Made by a program: the position numbers and the translations under genes. This document shows, piece by piece, positions 8,065-16,993 of a stretch of 50,983 nucleotides of DNA (the stretch's first letter is position 1; the number at the start of each line of letters is the position of its first letter). A model generated the notes under the pieces. The model made no database searches and was not told the origin of the DNA. It was given only the letters and a program-made list of their open reading frames with translations. This DNA comes from Gallionella sp. Its GTDB lineage: Bacteria > Pseudomonadota > Gammaproteobacteria > Burkholderiales > Gallionellaceae. The stretch is taken from the NCBI GenBank assembly GCA_030645535.1, contig JAUSNM010000066.1, forward strand, positions 1 through 50,983, in the 5' to 3' direction.

Positions 8065-9315
8065 CTAGGCAATCATTCCGGCTGCGACAGTGTTGTTGGT
8101 CGCCTCGTCGATCACGATGAAACTGCCGCTGGCACGGTTGCGTTTGTAAGCATCCACGACCAGTGGTTGTTGCACCTTCAACTTCACATGCACGATGTCG
8201 TTCATGTTCACCACCGGATTCGCATGCTGCTCCAAAGTATTCACGTCCACACGATAGTCAACGCTTGAAAACAGGCATTTGGCTGTGCGCGTGGTGTGCT
8301 TGACCAGATACTTGCGACTCTTGTCCAGCGGCGTCTCAGACAACCAGCACAGCATCGCCTCGAATTCACGGGTTACCGTCGGCAATGCATCCGCCTTGAC
8401 GAACATGTCGCCTCGCGAAATATCGATCTCGTCCGTTAACGTAATCGTAACGGATTGCGGCGCATAGGCGGTCTGCAAATTGCCATCCAGCGTGACAATC
8501 TCGCGGACACGGCTGGTGCGGCCCGACGGCAATACGGTGATCTCATCGCCCACCGACACGCTACCCGCTTCAATGCGGCCCATGAAACCACGGAAGTCGT
8601 GATATTCATCGGTCTGCGGACGGCATACCCATTGCACCGGATAGCGGAAATCGCTGGTATTCACGTCATGATCGATCTCGACGTTCTCCAGCAATTCCAT
8701 CAACGTCGGCCCCTGATACCAGGCAAGATTCTCGCCGCGATCGACCAGCATGTCGCCGACCAGCGCCGACAACGGCACGCAGGTGACGTTGTGCAAACCC
8801 AACTGTGCAGCGAAGGCCAGATACTCGGTGCAGATCTCATTGTAGCGAGCCTCTGAATATTCCACCATGTCCATCTTGTTGACCGCCAGCACGATGTGCG
8901 GGATGCCGACCAGGCTGGCCAGATAGGTGTGGCGGCGCGTCTGCACCAGCACGCCACGGCGCGCATCGACCAGGATCACTACCAGATTGGCTGTGGAAGC
9001 TGCGGTGACCATGTTGCGCGTGTACTGCTCATGCCCGGGCGTGTCGCCGATGATGAACTTGCGCTTGGGCGTCGCGAAATAACGGTAAGCCACGTCGATC
9101 GTGATGCCCTGCTCGCGCTCGGCCTGCAGCCCGTCGGTCAGCAAGGACAGATCTACCGCCGCCATGCCGCGCTTTTCGCTGGTCTTGGCAATCGCAGAAT
9201 ACTGATCCTCAAAAATCGACTTCGAGTCATGCAGCAGACGGCCGATCAGCGTGCTCTTGCCGTCGTCCACGCTGCCGGCGGTGATAAAACGTAATAGTTG
9301 TGTCGTGTCAGTCAT
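8065..9315 (-). CDS. cysN: Sulfate adenylyltransferase subunit 1 (GTPase subunit)
   Basis: CysN is the GTPase subunit that drives ATP sulfurylase (sulfate + ATP to APS + PPi) in the cytoplasm. The 416-residue protein has the elongation-factor-like G motifs: P-loop GSVDDGKST (residues 14-22), DTPGHEQYTRN, and the NKMD specificity motif in AVNKMDMVE, then beta-barrel domains. It is shorter than E. coli CysN (475) and has no fused APS kinase. It lies 2 bases downstream of cysD as the last gene of the cys operon. Without cysC nearby, APS is probably reduced directly by CysH. Confidence 0.96.
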   Translation of the reverse strand: MTDTTQLLRFITAGSVDDGKSTLIGRLLHDSKSIFEDQYSAIAKTSEKRGMAAVDLSLLTDGLQAEREQGITIDVAYRYFATPKRKFIIGDTPGHEQYTRNMVTAASTANLVVILVDARRGVLVQTRRHTYLASLVGIPHIVLAVNKMDMVEYSEARYNEICTEYLAFAAQLGLHNVTCVPLSALVGDMLVDRGENLAWYQGPTLMELLENVEIDHDVNTSDFRYPVQWVCRPQTDEYHDFRGFMGRIEAGSVSVGDEITVLPSGRTSRVREIVTLDGNLQTAYAPQSVTITLTDEIDISRGDMFVKADALPTVTREFEAMLCWLSETPLDKSRKYLVKHTTRTAKCLFSSVDYRVDVNTLEQHANPVVNMNDIVHVKLKVQQPLVVDAYKRNRASGSFIVIDEATNNTVAAGMIA

Positions 9316-9317
9316 GA

Positions 9318-10223
9318 TTAAAAGTACCCTTCTTTTTTGCGCAGTTCCATCGATGCATCGGAGGTCTGATCGTCCATGCGGGTCGCACCGCGTTCGGTGA
9401 TGCGCGTGGTCGCCGTCTCGGCAATGATCTCATCTACAGTAGATGCCGTGGATTCAACAGGCGCCGTGCAGGTCACATCCCCCACGGTGCGGAAACGCAC
9501 CGAGAGCACCTCGACTTTTTCGCCGGGCTTGGGTTGCACCAGATCCGACACCGGAATCACCGAATTCCCGCGGCGGATCACTTCACGCTGATGCGCGTAA
9601 TAGATGCACGGGATTTCCAGCTTCTCGCGGCCGATGTATTGCCAGATATCCAGCTCGGTCCAGTTGGAAATCGGGAACACGCGGATGTTTTCACCCGGAT
9701 GCACGCGGGTGTTGTAGATATCCCACAACTCCGGGCGCTGATTCTTCGGATCCCACTGACCGAATTCGTCACGGAACGAGAAGATGCGCTCCTTGGCACG
9801 CGCTTTTTCTTCGTCGCGCCGCGCGCCGCCCATGCAGGCATCGAAACCGAATTCTTCGATGGTCTCCAGCAGCGTGACCGACTGATACGGATTGCGCGGT
9901 AAATCCGGATTCGTTATTACGATCGAGCCCCGCGCGATGGACGCTTCCAGCGAACGCACGATCAGCCGCTCACCCAGATCATGTGCCAGCTTGTCGCGGG
10001 TGGCAATGACTTCCGGGAAGTTGTGTTCGGTGTCGATATGCACCAGCGGGAACGGGAACTTCGCCGGACGGAACGCTTTTTCGGCCAGACGCAGCATCAC
10101 GATGGAATCCTTGCCGCCGGAAAACAGCAGCGCCGGGTTTTTGCACTCAGCCGCGACTTCGCGCATGATGTGGATGGACTCGGACTCCAGCGCGTCCAGA
10201 TGGGTAAAAATATGATTGCTCAT
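9318..10223 (-). CDS. cysD: Sulfate adenylyltransferase subunit 2
   Basis: CysD is the catalytic ATP pyrophosphatase subunit of ATP sulfurylase and works with CysN. The 301-residue protein carries the PP-loop SGGKDS (residues 35-40) and the family segments DTEHNFPE, GGARRDEEKARAKERIFS and FPISNWTELDIWQYI. Its length equals that of well-studied CysD proteins (about 302). It lies between cysH and cysN on the minus strand, 53 bases after cysH, in a clear operon. Confidence 0.97.
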   Translation of the reverse strand: MSNHIFTHLDALESESIHIMREVAAECKNPALLFSGGKDSIVMLRLAEKAFRPAKFPFPLVHIDTEHNFPEVIATRDKLAHDLGERLIVRSLEASIARGSIVITNPDLPRNPYQSVTLLETIEEFGFDACMGGARRDEEKARAKERIFSFRDEFGQWDPKNQRPELWDIYNTRVHPGENIRVFPISNWTELDIWQYIGREKLEIPCIYYAHQREVIRRGNSVIPVSDLVQPKPGEKVEVLSVRFRTVGDVTCTAPVESTASTVDEIIAETATTRITERGATRMDDQTSDASMELRKKEGYF

Positions 10224-10276
10224 GGTTTCCTTCTCAATTTTAATGGCGGGTTACGCTACGCGAACCCACACTACAA

Positions 10277-10969
10277 TTATTTTAATTGCGAGGCATTGCC
10301 TACATGCAGGCCACATTCTTTGCCATCTGCATTCTCCCACCACCATCGGCCGGAGCGGATGTCCTCGCCCGGGGTCACCGAGCGGGTACAGGGTGCGCAG
10401 CCGATGCTGGGATAAAACCTGTCATGCAACTTGTTGTAAGGCACGTCATGCTGCTTGATATATGCCCAGACCTCTTCATTGGTCCAGTCCAGCAGCGGGT
10501 TAAATTTTTGCATGCCCTGATCCGCATCGAACGCTGACAATTCCAGAGAGCCGCGCGTCACTGCCTGATCGCGGCGCATCCCGGTGATCCATGCTTTTTT
10601 ACCCAGCAGCGCGCGCTTTAACGGCTCCACCTTGCGGATATAACAGCAGGCTTTGCGATTCTCCACGCTGTCGTAAAAACCGTTCACCCCATTCTTTTCA
10701 ATATACGCTTCGACACTCGGTGCCGCCGGGAAATATACCTTGAGCGGCGCACCGTAGCGAGCACGCACCGCCTGCATCAGGTCATACGTCTCCTGTGGCA
10801 ATCTGCCGGTATCCAGACTGAACATCTCGATATCCGGCTGATATTTGGCAATCAGGTCGGTCAGCACCATGTCTTCCGCCCCCAGACTGTTGGCGAATGC
10901 TACGGGTGAAAAATCCCGCACGGCTGCGGCCAGCAACGCTTTCACCTGCTCCACTTTTTGTGCGCTCAT
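10277..10969 (-). CDS. cysH: Adenylyl-sulfate (APS) reductase, 4Fe-4S type
   Basis: CysH reduces activated sulfate to sulfite using thioredoxin. This 230-residue version has the paired cysteines of the iron-sulfur class, Cys108-Cys109 in KACCYIRK and Cys191/Cys194 in GCAPCTR, plus the catalytic ECGLH cysteine (Cys219). The [4Fe-4S] form normally uses APS, not PAPS, which agrees with the lack of an APS kinase gene in the cluster. Its 5' end overlaps the DUF934 gene by 4 bases, so the two are translationally coupled. Confidence 0.95.
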   Translation of the reverse strand: MSAQKVEQVKALLAAAVRDFSPVAFANSLGAEDMVLTDLIAKYQPDIEMFSLDTGRLPQETYDLMQAVRARYGAPLKVYFPAAPSVEAYIEKNGVNGFYDSVENRKACCYIRKVEPLKRALLGKKAWITGMRRDQAVTRGSLELSAFDADQGMQKFNPLLDWTNEEVWAYIKQHDVPYNKLHDRFYPSIGCAPCTRSVTPGEDIRSGRWWWENADGKECGLHVGNASQLK

Positions 10970-11481
10970 TTGCTGACTCCTCCGCGTTGTACACGACGAA
11001 ACAGGGGCAGCGGCTGATCGATCGAGGCCTGATAAACCTCAGAAAAGTCGCTCAACCCTTTGAGTGCGTCATGAATGTCTTTATCCGCGCGCACGGCAAA
11101 TGCATCGAAACCCATGCGCTGCATGTAGAACAGCTGGTCGCGCAACACGTCGCCGATGGCGCGCAGCTCACCCTTATAACCTAACCGTTCGCGTACATAA
11201 TGAGCAATGGAGTAACCGCGACCATCCGCAAACTTCGGAAAAGCGACGCCAATCACGGCAAAGCATGCGAGATCCTCCCGCAACGCTTCCGGGTCTTCAC
11301 AACTGTGCAGCCACACACCGATCTCGGCACGATTTTTCAGGCTGTCGCGCTGCGCCAGCCATACGCTCAGCGGCACAATGACACGGCCGGTGGCAACCTC
11401 AACAGTTTGCGGCGAGTCGTTCTCAGTCAGACGCAGGACAGACCAGTCATCCTCAACGACTGTTATATTTTTTATGATCAT
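10966..11481 (-). CDS. DUF934 family protein of the assimilatory sulfate operon
   Basis: This is a 171-residue soluble protein of the DUF934 family, found almost always between cysI and cysH in proteobacteria. The words PLSVWLAQRD and the stretch FAVIGVAFPKFADGRGYSIA are characteristic. Its biochemical role is not established; conserved linkage suggests help with sulfite or APS reduction. The start is ATG 11481, with GAGG in the cysI tail as ribosome-binding site; an upstream in-frame start at 11514 would lie within cysI and is less likely. It overlaps cysH by 4 bases. Confidence 0.9.
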   Translation of the reverse strand: MIIKNITVVEDDWSVLRLTENDSPQTVEVATGRVIVPLSVWLAQRDSLKNRAEIGVWLHSCEDPEALREDLACFAVIGVAFPKFADGRGYSIAHYVRERLGYKGELRAIGDVLRDQLFYMQRMGFDAFAVRADKDIHDALKGLSDFSEVYQASIDQPLPLFRRVQRGGVSK

Positions 11482-11482
11482 T

Positions 11483-13228
11483 TTAAAACCTCGGCGAATA
11501 ATAGGGCATGTCATACGGCACGCCAGCTTTTAGTAATTCGTAATCAACACCTGCCAGTTCCTTGTCATCCTCGACAGGACTCGCATAAACGTAATCCTTA
11601 AAGGGTTCATAGCCGATGCGGCGCACCGTGTCGATAAAGCGTTCGTCATCAAAGCGCGCCTCAACATACACTTGCAGCAGACGCGCCAGCACTTCAGGGA
11701 CTTGCCCGAAGGAAAACGAACGTCCGATGACTTTTCCGATGGAACTGTTATTGCCCTGTGCACCGCCAATCGACACCTGATACCACTCTTCACCGTCCTT
11801 ATCCACACCCAGGATACCGATATGGCCGATATGGTGGTGCGCGCAGGCATTCACACAACCGGAGATATTCAGATCGATCTCACCGATGTCGTGCAGAAAA
11901 TCGATATCCTCGAAGCATTCTGCGATGGCGCGGGCCAAGGGTATCGAACGCGCATTCGCCAGTGCGCAGAAGTCGCCTCCCGGGCAGCAGATGATGTCGG
12001 TCAACAAGCCGATGTTCGGTGTCGCCAGGCCCAATTGCTTTGCTGCCTGCCAGAGCGCTGCCAAATCGGATTGTCTGACATCCGCCAGCACAATATTTTG
12101 CATATGCGTGATGCGCACTTCGCCGAAACTGAAACGGTCCGCCAGGATCGCGACTGCATCCATTTGTTCGGCAGTCGCATCCCCGGGCGCTACGCCGGTT
12201 TTCTTCAGCGACAACACCACAGACGCATAACCCGGCACTTTATGCGGTTTGACGTTGCGCTGCATCCAGTTGGCGAAGCCCTTATTGTCGCTTTGCAATG
12301 CAACGACTCCGGCATCGATTTCCGGCAAAACCTCATAAGCCGGCGCTTCAAAAAAAGCCGCGACACGGTTCAGTTCCTCGACGGTAATCGTGCAAGGCCC
12401 GCCACGGGTGAATTCCCATTCGGCCTCAACCTGACGCCTGAATTCCTCTATCCCCAACGCCTTGACCAGTATCTTGATGCGCGCCTTGTACAAATTGTCG
12501 CGGCGACCATACTGGTTATACACGCGCACGATGGATTCAACATAGCTGATCACATCCTGCCAGGGCACAAAGGCGCTGATCTCGGTGCCTATGACCGGGG
12601 TACGCCCAAGCCCGCCGCCGACCAGCACGCGAAAGCCGACTTCACCGAGCTGATTCTTCACTACCGCGAGACCGATGTCATGCACCTCGATTGCCGCACG
12701 GTCTTGTGTTGCACCGGTGATGGCAAATTTGAACTTGCGCGGCAAAAAGGCAAATTCGGGATGAAACGTGCTCCACTGGCGAAGAATTTCAGCGTACGGG
12801 CGCGGATCGACGAGTTCGTCCTGCGCCACGCCGGCATATTCATCGCAGGTGATGTTGCGTATGCAATTACCCGACGTCTGGTTGGCGTGCATCTCCACGC
12901 TGGCCAGTTCATCCAGGATATCCGGCACATCCGGCAGCTTGACCCAGTTGAACTGGATGTTCTGACGCGTGGAAAAATGTCCGTATTCACGATCGTATTT
13001 GCGTGCGATGTGCGCAAACATCCGCACCTGCGTGGAACTCAGCAGGCCATAAGGCACCGCGATGCGCAGCATGTAGGCATGGATCTGCATGTACAAGCCA
13101 TTCTGCAGACGCAGGATGCGGAATTCGTCTTCCGTCAGCTCGCCCGACAAACGGCGGCTTACCTGATCGCGAAACTGCGCAACGCGCTCTTCGACAATCC
13201 GGTGATCATATTGATCGTAACGATACAT
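11483..13228 (-). CDS. cysI: Assimilatory sulfite reductase, hemoprotein (beta) subunit
   Basis: This sirohaem and [4Fe-4S] enzyme performs the six-electron reduction of sulfite to sulfide. The 581-residue protein has the two duplicated sulfite/nitrite reductase halves and the cluster-binding cysteines in CPGGDFC (about residues 415-422, C-x5-C) and SGCVNAC (about 458-464, C-x3-C). No flavoprotein subunit (cysJ) gene is in the cluster, so electrons must come from elsewhere, perhaps a ferredoxin. The gene directly follows the stop of the 77-residue gene at 13229. A very long open frame lies antisense to it and is treated as a composition artefact. Confidence 0.96.
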   Translation of the reverse strand: MYRYDQYDHRIVEERVAQFRDQVSRRLSGELTEDEFRILRLQNGLYMQIHAYMLRIAVPYGLLSSTQVRMFAHIARKYDREYGHFSTRQNIQFNWVKLPDVPDILDELASVEMHANQTSGNCIRNITCDEYAGVAQDELVDPRPYAEILRQWSTFHPEFAFLPRKFKFAITGATQDRAAIEVHDIGLAVVKNQLGEVGFRVLVGGGLGRTPVIGTEISAFVPWQDVISYVESIVRVYNQYGRRDNLYKARIKILVKALGIEEFRRQVEAEWEFTRGGPCTITVEELNRVAAFFEAPAYEVLPEIDAGVVALQSDNKGFANWMQRNVKPHKVPGYASVVLSLKKTGVAPGDATAEQMDAVAILADRFSFGEVRITHMQNIVLADVRQSDLAALWQAAKQLGLATPNIGLLTDIICCPGGDFCALANARSIPLARAIAECFEDIDFLHDIGEIDLNISGCVNACAHHHIGHIGILGVDKDGEEWYQVSIGGAQGNNSSIGKVIGRSFSFGQVPEVLARLLQVYVEARFDDERFIDTVRRIGYEPFKDYVYASPVEDDKELAGVDYELLKAGVPYDMPYYSPRF

Positions 13229-13462
13229 TTAGTTGTCCTCGTCTGGATAACGTTTCGAGACTGGCAGCAACAAGGCGGCCTCAAGCGGAAACTTCGCACC
13301 ATACGCCAGAATATACTGAACATCCGCATCTTCGTCGTGGCGCAGGGCCGAGCCGATATAGGCGTGTTCGCCGGTTTGACCGACAACGACGCCGATGCGC
13401 CCGCCGCATCCGTTGAACCAGCTCACTTGTTTTGGCTTATTGGCTTTATTTTCACTCATCAT
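13229..13462 (-). CDS. Small conserved-looking protein of the cys operon, unknown function
   Basis: This 77-residue protein lies between a TauE-family gene and cysI in the same orientation; its stop abuts the cysI start and it begins 6 bases after the upstream stop. A strong AAGGA precedes two consecutive ATG codons (13462 and 13459). It contains WFNGCGGRIGVVVG and LAYGAKFPLEAALLLP, has one cysteine, and no signal peptide or clear membrane helix. I do not recognise the family. Its tight packing in the operon argues that it is real and connected to sulfite reduction. Confidence 0.7.
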   Translation of the reverse strand: MMSENKANKPKQVSWFNGCGGRIGVVVGQTGEHAYIGSALRHDEDADVQYILAYGAKFPLEAALLLPVSKRYPDEDN

Positions 13463-13468
13463 TTTTCC

Positions 13469-14254
13469 TTATTTGTAGAACACCATCTTCAAACCGATAA
13501 TCAGCAACATCACCGCCAGCAACGGACGCAACACCTTCTCCGGCACTTTGGCGCTCATGTGGCTGCCAATGTAGATGCCGGGCAAGGAGCCAACCAGCAG
13601 ACTGCCCAGCAACACCAGATCCACCGTACCCAGCGCCAGATGCCCCATGCCGGCAATGGCGGTGAGCGGCACTGCATGCGCAATATCCGTACCGACCACC
13701 TTGACGGACGGCATGCGCGGATACAGGAACAGCAAGGCCACCGTACCCAGCACCCCGGCACCGATCGAAGAAACCGTCACCAGCGCGCCCACCACCACCC
13801 CGGTTGCGATAGTCGCACCCGGCAAATAACGATGGTGCAACTCATATACCCGGCCATCGCGGCTCCTGCCGAACTTCGCAATCTGGTTCTTGAACAACAG
13901 CACCACAGCCGTCAACAGCAAAGCCACGCTCAGCACACTGGTCACCACACCGCGCAACGTCTTTTCATCCAGCGCCAGGTATTTCAGCAACAGGATGGTA
14001 ACGAGCGCCGATGGCAGACTGCCCAGCGCCAGCAGCCCGACCACACGCCAGTCCACCGTGCCGCGACGGCCATGCACCCATGCACCGACCGACTTGGTCA
14101 GCGAGGCATACAGCAAATCCGTACCCACGGCGGTCGCGGGCGACACGCCAAAAAACAGCACCAGCAACGGCGTCATCAGCGACCCGCCACCTACGCCGGT
14201 AACACCGACAATCAGACCGACCAAAAAGCCGGATAACGTGTACATCCAATCCAT
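13469..14254 (-). CDS. TauE/SafE-family permease, first gene of the cys operon
   Basis: This 261-residue inner-membrane protein has about eight helices and the family motifs GVTGVGGGSLMTP (near residue 20) and SSIGAGVLGTVALLFLYP in the second half. TauE/SafE members transport sulfite, sulfonates or related anions. It heads the minus-strand operon leading to cysI-cysH-cysD-cysN, so uptake of sulfate or export of excess sulfite is a reasonable role; inference from context only. ATG 14254 faces the divergent CysB-type regulator across 110 bases. Confidence 0.88.
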   Translation of the reverse strand: MDWMYTLSGFLVGLIVGVTGVGGGSLMTPLLVLFFGVSPATAVGTDLLYASLTKSVGAWVHGRRGTVDWRVVGLLALGSLPSALVTILLLKYLALDEKTLRGVVTSVLSVALLLTAVVLLFKNQIAKFGRSRDGRVYELHHRYLPGATIATGVVVGALVTVSSIGAGVLGTVALLFLYPRMPSVKVVGTDIAHAVPLTAIAGMGHLALGTVDLVLLGSLLVGSLPGIYIGSHMSAKVPEKVLRPLLAVMLLIIGLKMVFYK

Positions 14255-14364
14255 TGCGAACCGCCTTAATCAATTCAGGTATGCATCTTATCCTACCGCA
14301 ATCAATATATTTAATGATTTTATGTTAGTATTTTATAACCAAAAGGAATATAGAAAGGATTGCG
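14255..14364. promoter_or_regulatory. Divergent control region between the cys operon and the CysB-type regulator gene
   Basis: This 110-base gap holds the 5' ends of two divergent transcripts. It is strongly AT-rich from 14295 to 14345, as expected for LysR-type binding sites, but I cannot pick out unambiguous -35/-10 boxes or a CysB operator. The GAAAGGA just before 14365 is the regulator gene's ribosome-binding site. Control of the cys operon by the adjacent regulator is inference. Confidence 0.4.
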
Positions 14365-15303
14365 ATGAATCTTCAACAATTGCGTTATCTGAACGAAATC
14401 GTGCGGCGCGGCCTGAAAATCTCCGATGCGGCGGACGCGCTATACACCTCGCAACCTGCCATCAGCAAACAGATCAAGCTGCTGGAGGAAGAACTGGGCA
14501 TCCAGATTTTCGTGCGAAACGGCAAGCGCATTTCCGCCCTCACCGAGCCGGGCAAAGGCCTGCTCACAATTGCTCAACGCATGCTGCTCGACGCTGAAAA
14601 CTTCAAACAGTTTGCACAGGAATTTCATTCCAAGGATACCGGCCAGCTGACCATCGCCACGACCCACACCCAGGCACGCTATGCACTGCCGCCGGTCGTG
14701 AAGCAGTTTATGGAACGATACCCGAAGGTAAAACTGGGTTTGCATCAGGGCACGCCGACGCAGATCGCCGAACAGGTGTTGCACGGCGAGGCCGACATCG
14801 GTATCGCCACCGAAAGTCTGTCGCTATATGAGGAACTGGTCACCCTGCCCTGCTATGAATGGCATCATTGCGTAATCACAAAGCCTGACCATCCCTTGCT
14901 TGCCGAAAAGACGCTGACGCTCGAGGCAATCGCGAAATACCCGATCATCACTTATGACTCTGCATTTTCCGGACGCGGCAAGATAAACGAGGCGTTCGAT
15001 CAGGCCGGCATCGAGCCCGACATCGCGCTCACGGCGATTGATTCCGATGTCATTAAAACTTACGTGGAACTGGGGCTGGGGATAGGAATTCTGGCCGAGA
15101 TCGCCTTCATTCCGGAGAGGGAGCAACATCTGCGCATGGTACAGGCAAGACATCTGTTCAAGCCCAGCACCACGCGGATTGCGATACGCAAAAACGAATA
15201 CCTGCGCGCATATACCTACGACTTCATCGAACTGTTCGCCCCGCATCTGACGCGCGAGGTGGTAACCCGTGCGATGAATCTCTCCAATTCAACCGAAGCA
15301 TAG
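14365..15303 (+). CDS. cysB: LysR-family transcriptional regulator, CysB type
   Basis: This is a 312-residue LysR regulator. Residues 1-60 form the winged helix-turn-helix (LQQLRYLNEIVRRGLKISDA and TSQPAISKQIKLLEEELG); the rest is the periplasmic-binding-protein-like effector domain, with TTHTQARYALPPVV and ELGLGIGILAE typical of CysB/Cbl, which sense N-acetylserine or APS. It is divergent from the sulfate assimilation operon, its likely target. CysB versus Cbl cannot be fully separated by eye, but with no other candidate here CysB is the better name. Confidence 0.88.
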   Translation: MNLQQLRYLNEIVRRGLKISDAADALYTSQPAISKQIKLLEEELGIQIFVRNGKRISALTEPGKGLLTIAQRMLLDAENFKQFAQEFHSKDTGQLTIATTHTQARYALPPVVKQFMERYPKVKLGLHQGTPTQIAEQVLHGEADIGIATESLSLYEELVTLPCYEWHHCVITKPDHPLLAEKTLTLEAIAKYPIITYDSAFSGRGKINEAFDQAGIEPDIALTAIDSDVIKTYVELGLGIGILAEIAFIPEREQHLRMVQARHLFKPSTTRIAIRKNEYLRAYTYDFIELFAPHLTREVVTRAMNLSNSTEA

Positions 15304-15346
15304 CGGAAAATCTCTTAAAACCTGTAAAAATGGAACAGTAAGATGC

Positions 15347-15375
15347 AAAAAAGCCGGGGATATCCCCGGCTTTTT
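15347..15375. terminator. Bidirectional terminator between cysB and the porin-like gene
   Basis: AAAAGCCGGGGA pairs with TCCCCGGCTTTT in a near-perfect palindrome flanked by A and T runs. It lies between two convergent genes (ending at 15303 and 15396), so it ends both. Confidence 0.92.
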
Positions 15376-15395
15376 ATAATGCAACAACCGTCAAA

Positions 15396-15974
15396 TTAGA
15401 ACGAGTATGAAACGCCTGCGTTCACTACGGTTGCATTGCTGTTCTGCTTAACAAGCGCCACAGGAAGAGTTGCAGTCACACCGTATACATCCGCGCTCAA
15501 ACGACCGGAAATATTAGGCGTGAATTTGTACTCAACACCTGCGCCAAAGGTTGGAGCGAAGCGACGTGTAGTCTGCTCGCCTGCTGCATTGTTTTCGGAA
15601 GAAGCGCTAGCCACGCCCAGCTTACCGAATACCGAGAACGCATCGCTCACCGGCATCGTGCCAACCGCTGCGATCGCGAATACCATTTGCTTGCTCAGGG
15701 AACGTACACCGGCTACAGGAGTCGTGTAGATGTAGCTGGCACCTGTGTAAGCCATTTCAACAGCCAGGTTCTTGTTGTAACGATAGCCACCGAATACGCC
15801 ATAAACAGGCTTGCTCTTCGAGTTTTCAACAATATAACCAGCAGCAGGTGCAGTAAAGTTGGCGCTACCGGCGCCCAGAGTGACACCGGCGTAGAAATTA
15901 CTCATATCCACGCTACCGGCAAAAGCAGGCGCAGTGGCGGCGGACAACAGAACAACAGCAAGAATCTTCTTCAT
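15396..15974 (-). CDS. Small outer-membrane beta-barrel protein (OmpA/opacity-like)
   Basis: This 192-residue protein has a signal peptide ending AFAG at about residue 20, followed by an eight-stranded-barrel pattern: VYGVFGGYRYNKNLAVEMAY, later VFGKLGVASA and FGAGVEYKFTPNISGRL, ending in VSYSF with the terminal Phe recognised by the BAM machinery. Such proteins are abundant small barrels of the PF13505 type, with no enzymatic role known. It is a single gene with a strong terminator; GAAAGAttt upstream serves as ribosome-binding site. Confidence 0.82.
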   Translation of the reverse strand: MKKILAVVLLSAATAPAFAGSVDMSNFYAGVTLGAGSANFTAPAAGYIVENSKSKPVYGVFGGYRYNKNLAVEMAYTGASYIYTTPVAGVRSLSKQMVFAIAAVGTMPVSDAFSVFGKLGVASASSENNAAGEQTTRRFAPTFGAGVEYKFTPNISGRLSADVYGVTATLPVALVKQNSNATVVNAGVSYSF

Positions 15975-16246
15975 TTTTTAAATCTTTCTTTGTTTACAAT
16001 TACGGGGGAAATAAATTTCATCCAACGGATGCGCATCTCAGTCATTCCGGAAGCGCCATGAAATCTGATTTGCGGCACACCAAAGGAAACCTGGATTAAA
16101 GCGGGGGCGTAGACCGCGCTATCTGAAATAAAGTTCCATACAATAAAGAATTTTTCAGACCTGTAACGGCTGCCGCCGGTTTGCAGGCTAAACTGCTACC
16201 ATTAAACTGACACTGACCCTATCAGGCGACCGCCACAGGTGATTAT

Positions 16247-16987
16247 ATGAACGACACGATCGAACTCATGCAGGCCCATCATAGCTGCCGCAGCTATACC
16301 AACGAGGCCGTCAGCGACGCCATGCTGGACGAGATCATCCATGCCGCCTGGCGCGGTCCGACCTCGATAAACGCGCAGGAGGTTTCGCTGATCGTGGTAC
16401 GCGATGCCGCCCGCCGCGCGCGTATCGCCGAGATTGCAGGCGGTCAGCCGTGGATCGCCCAGGCGCCGGTTTTTATCACGGTGCTGATCGATTTCAACAA
16501 GACCCGCATCGGTGTCGAAAAAGCAGGACAGACGCAAGTCATCCACGAAAGCATGGAAGGTTTTGGCGTGGCGGCAGTCGATGCGGGAATCACGTTAGGC
16601 AACCTGATGACGGCCGCACGCTCGCAGGGGTTGGGCATCGTGCCGATCGGCGGCATCCGCCGCAACCCGCAGGCGATGATAGACCTGCTCGAACTCCCCC
16701 CGCTTACCTTCCCGCTGGTTGGCCTGTGTATAGGCCATATCGCTGCTGATGCGCCGCAGAAGCCGCGCCTGGACATCAGCTCATTTCGCCACGACGAACG
16801 CTATGATGCCGGCGGATACAGGGCCGCCATAGACAGCTACGATGAAACCATCATGAAATACTGGCAACAGCTGGGCCGCAGCGACGGTATCACCTGGTCA
16901 GAGAATCTGGGCAACATCCTGAAGCAGGTGTATTTCCCGGAAGTCAGGCCAGTCGCGGCGAAGCAGGGATTGTTGAACGATAAATAA
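16247..16987 (+). CDS. NADPH-dependent nitroreductase family protein (NfsA-like)
   Basis: This 246-residue flavoprotein of the nitroreductase superfamily starts with the FMN-binding segment HHSCRSYTNEAVSDAMLDEI and the WRGPTSINAQ region, and ends with the NfsA-type C-terminal extension (WSENLGNILKQVYF). These enzymes reduce nitroaromatics, quinones or flavins using NAD(P)H. Length and the long C-terminal arm favour the NfsA/Frp branch. It is convergent with murJ, with only 6 bases between stops, and divergent from the barrel gene at 15396. Confidence 0.85.
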   Translation: MNDTIELMQAHHSCRSYTNEAVSDAMLDEIIHAAWRGPTSINAQEVSLIVVRDAARRARIAEIAGGQPWIAQAPVFITVLIDFNKTRIGVEKAGQTQVIHESMEGFGVAAVDAGITLGNLMTAARSQGLGIVPIGGIRRNPQAMIDLLELPPLTFPLVGLCIGHIAADAPQKPRLDISSFRHDERYDAGGYRAAIDSYDETIMKYWQQLGRSDGITWSENLGNILKQVYFPEVRPVAAKQGLLNDK

Positions 16988-16993
16988 GCATGA

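Noticed and set aside
11672..14236. 854-codon open frame on the plus strand opposite cysI and its neighbours
   Set aside because: It is exactly antisense to well-supported cys genes, its translation is rich in His, Gln and Arg with no domain, and it has no ribosome-binding site. GC-rich codon usage of the real genes explains it.
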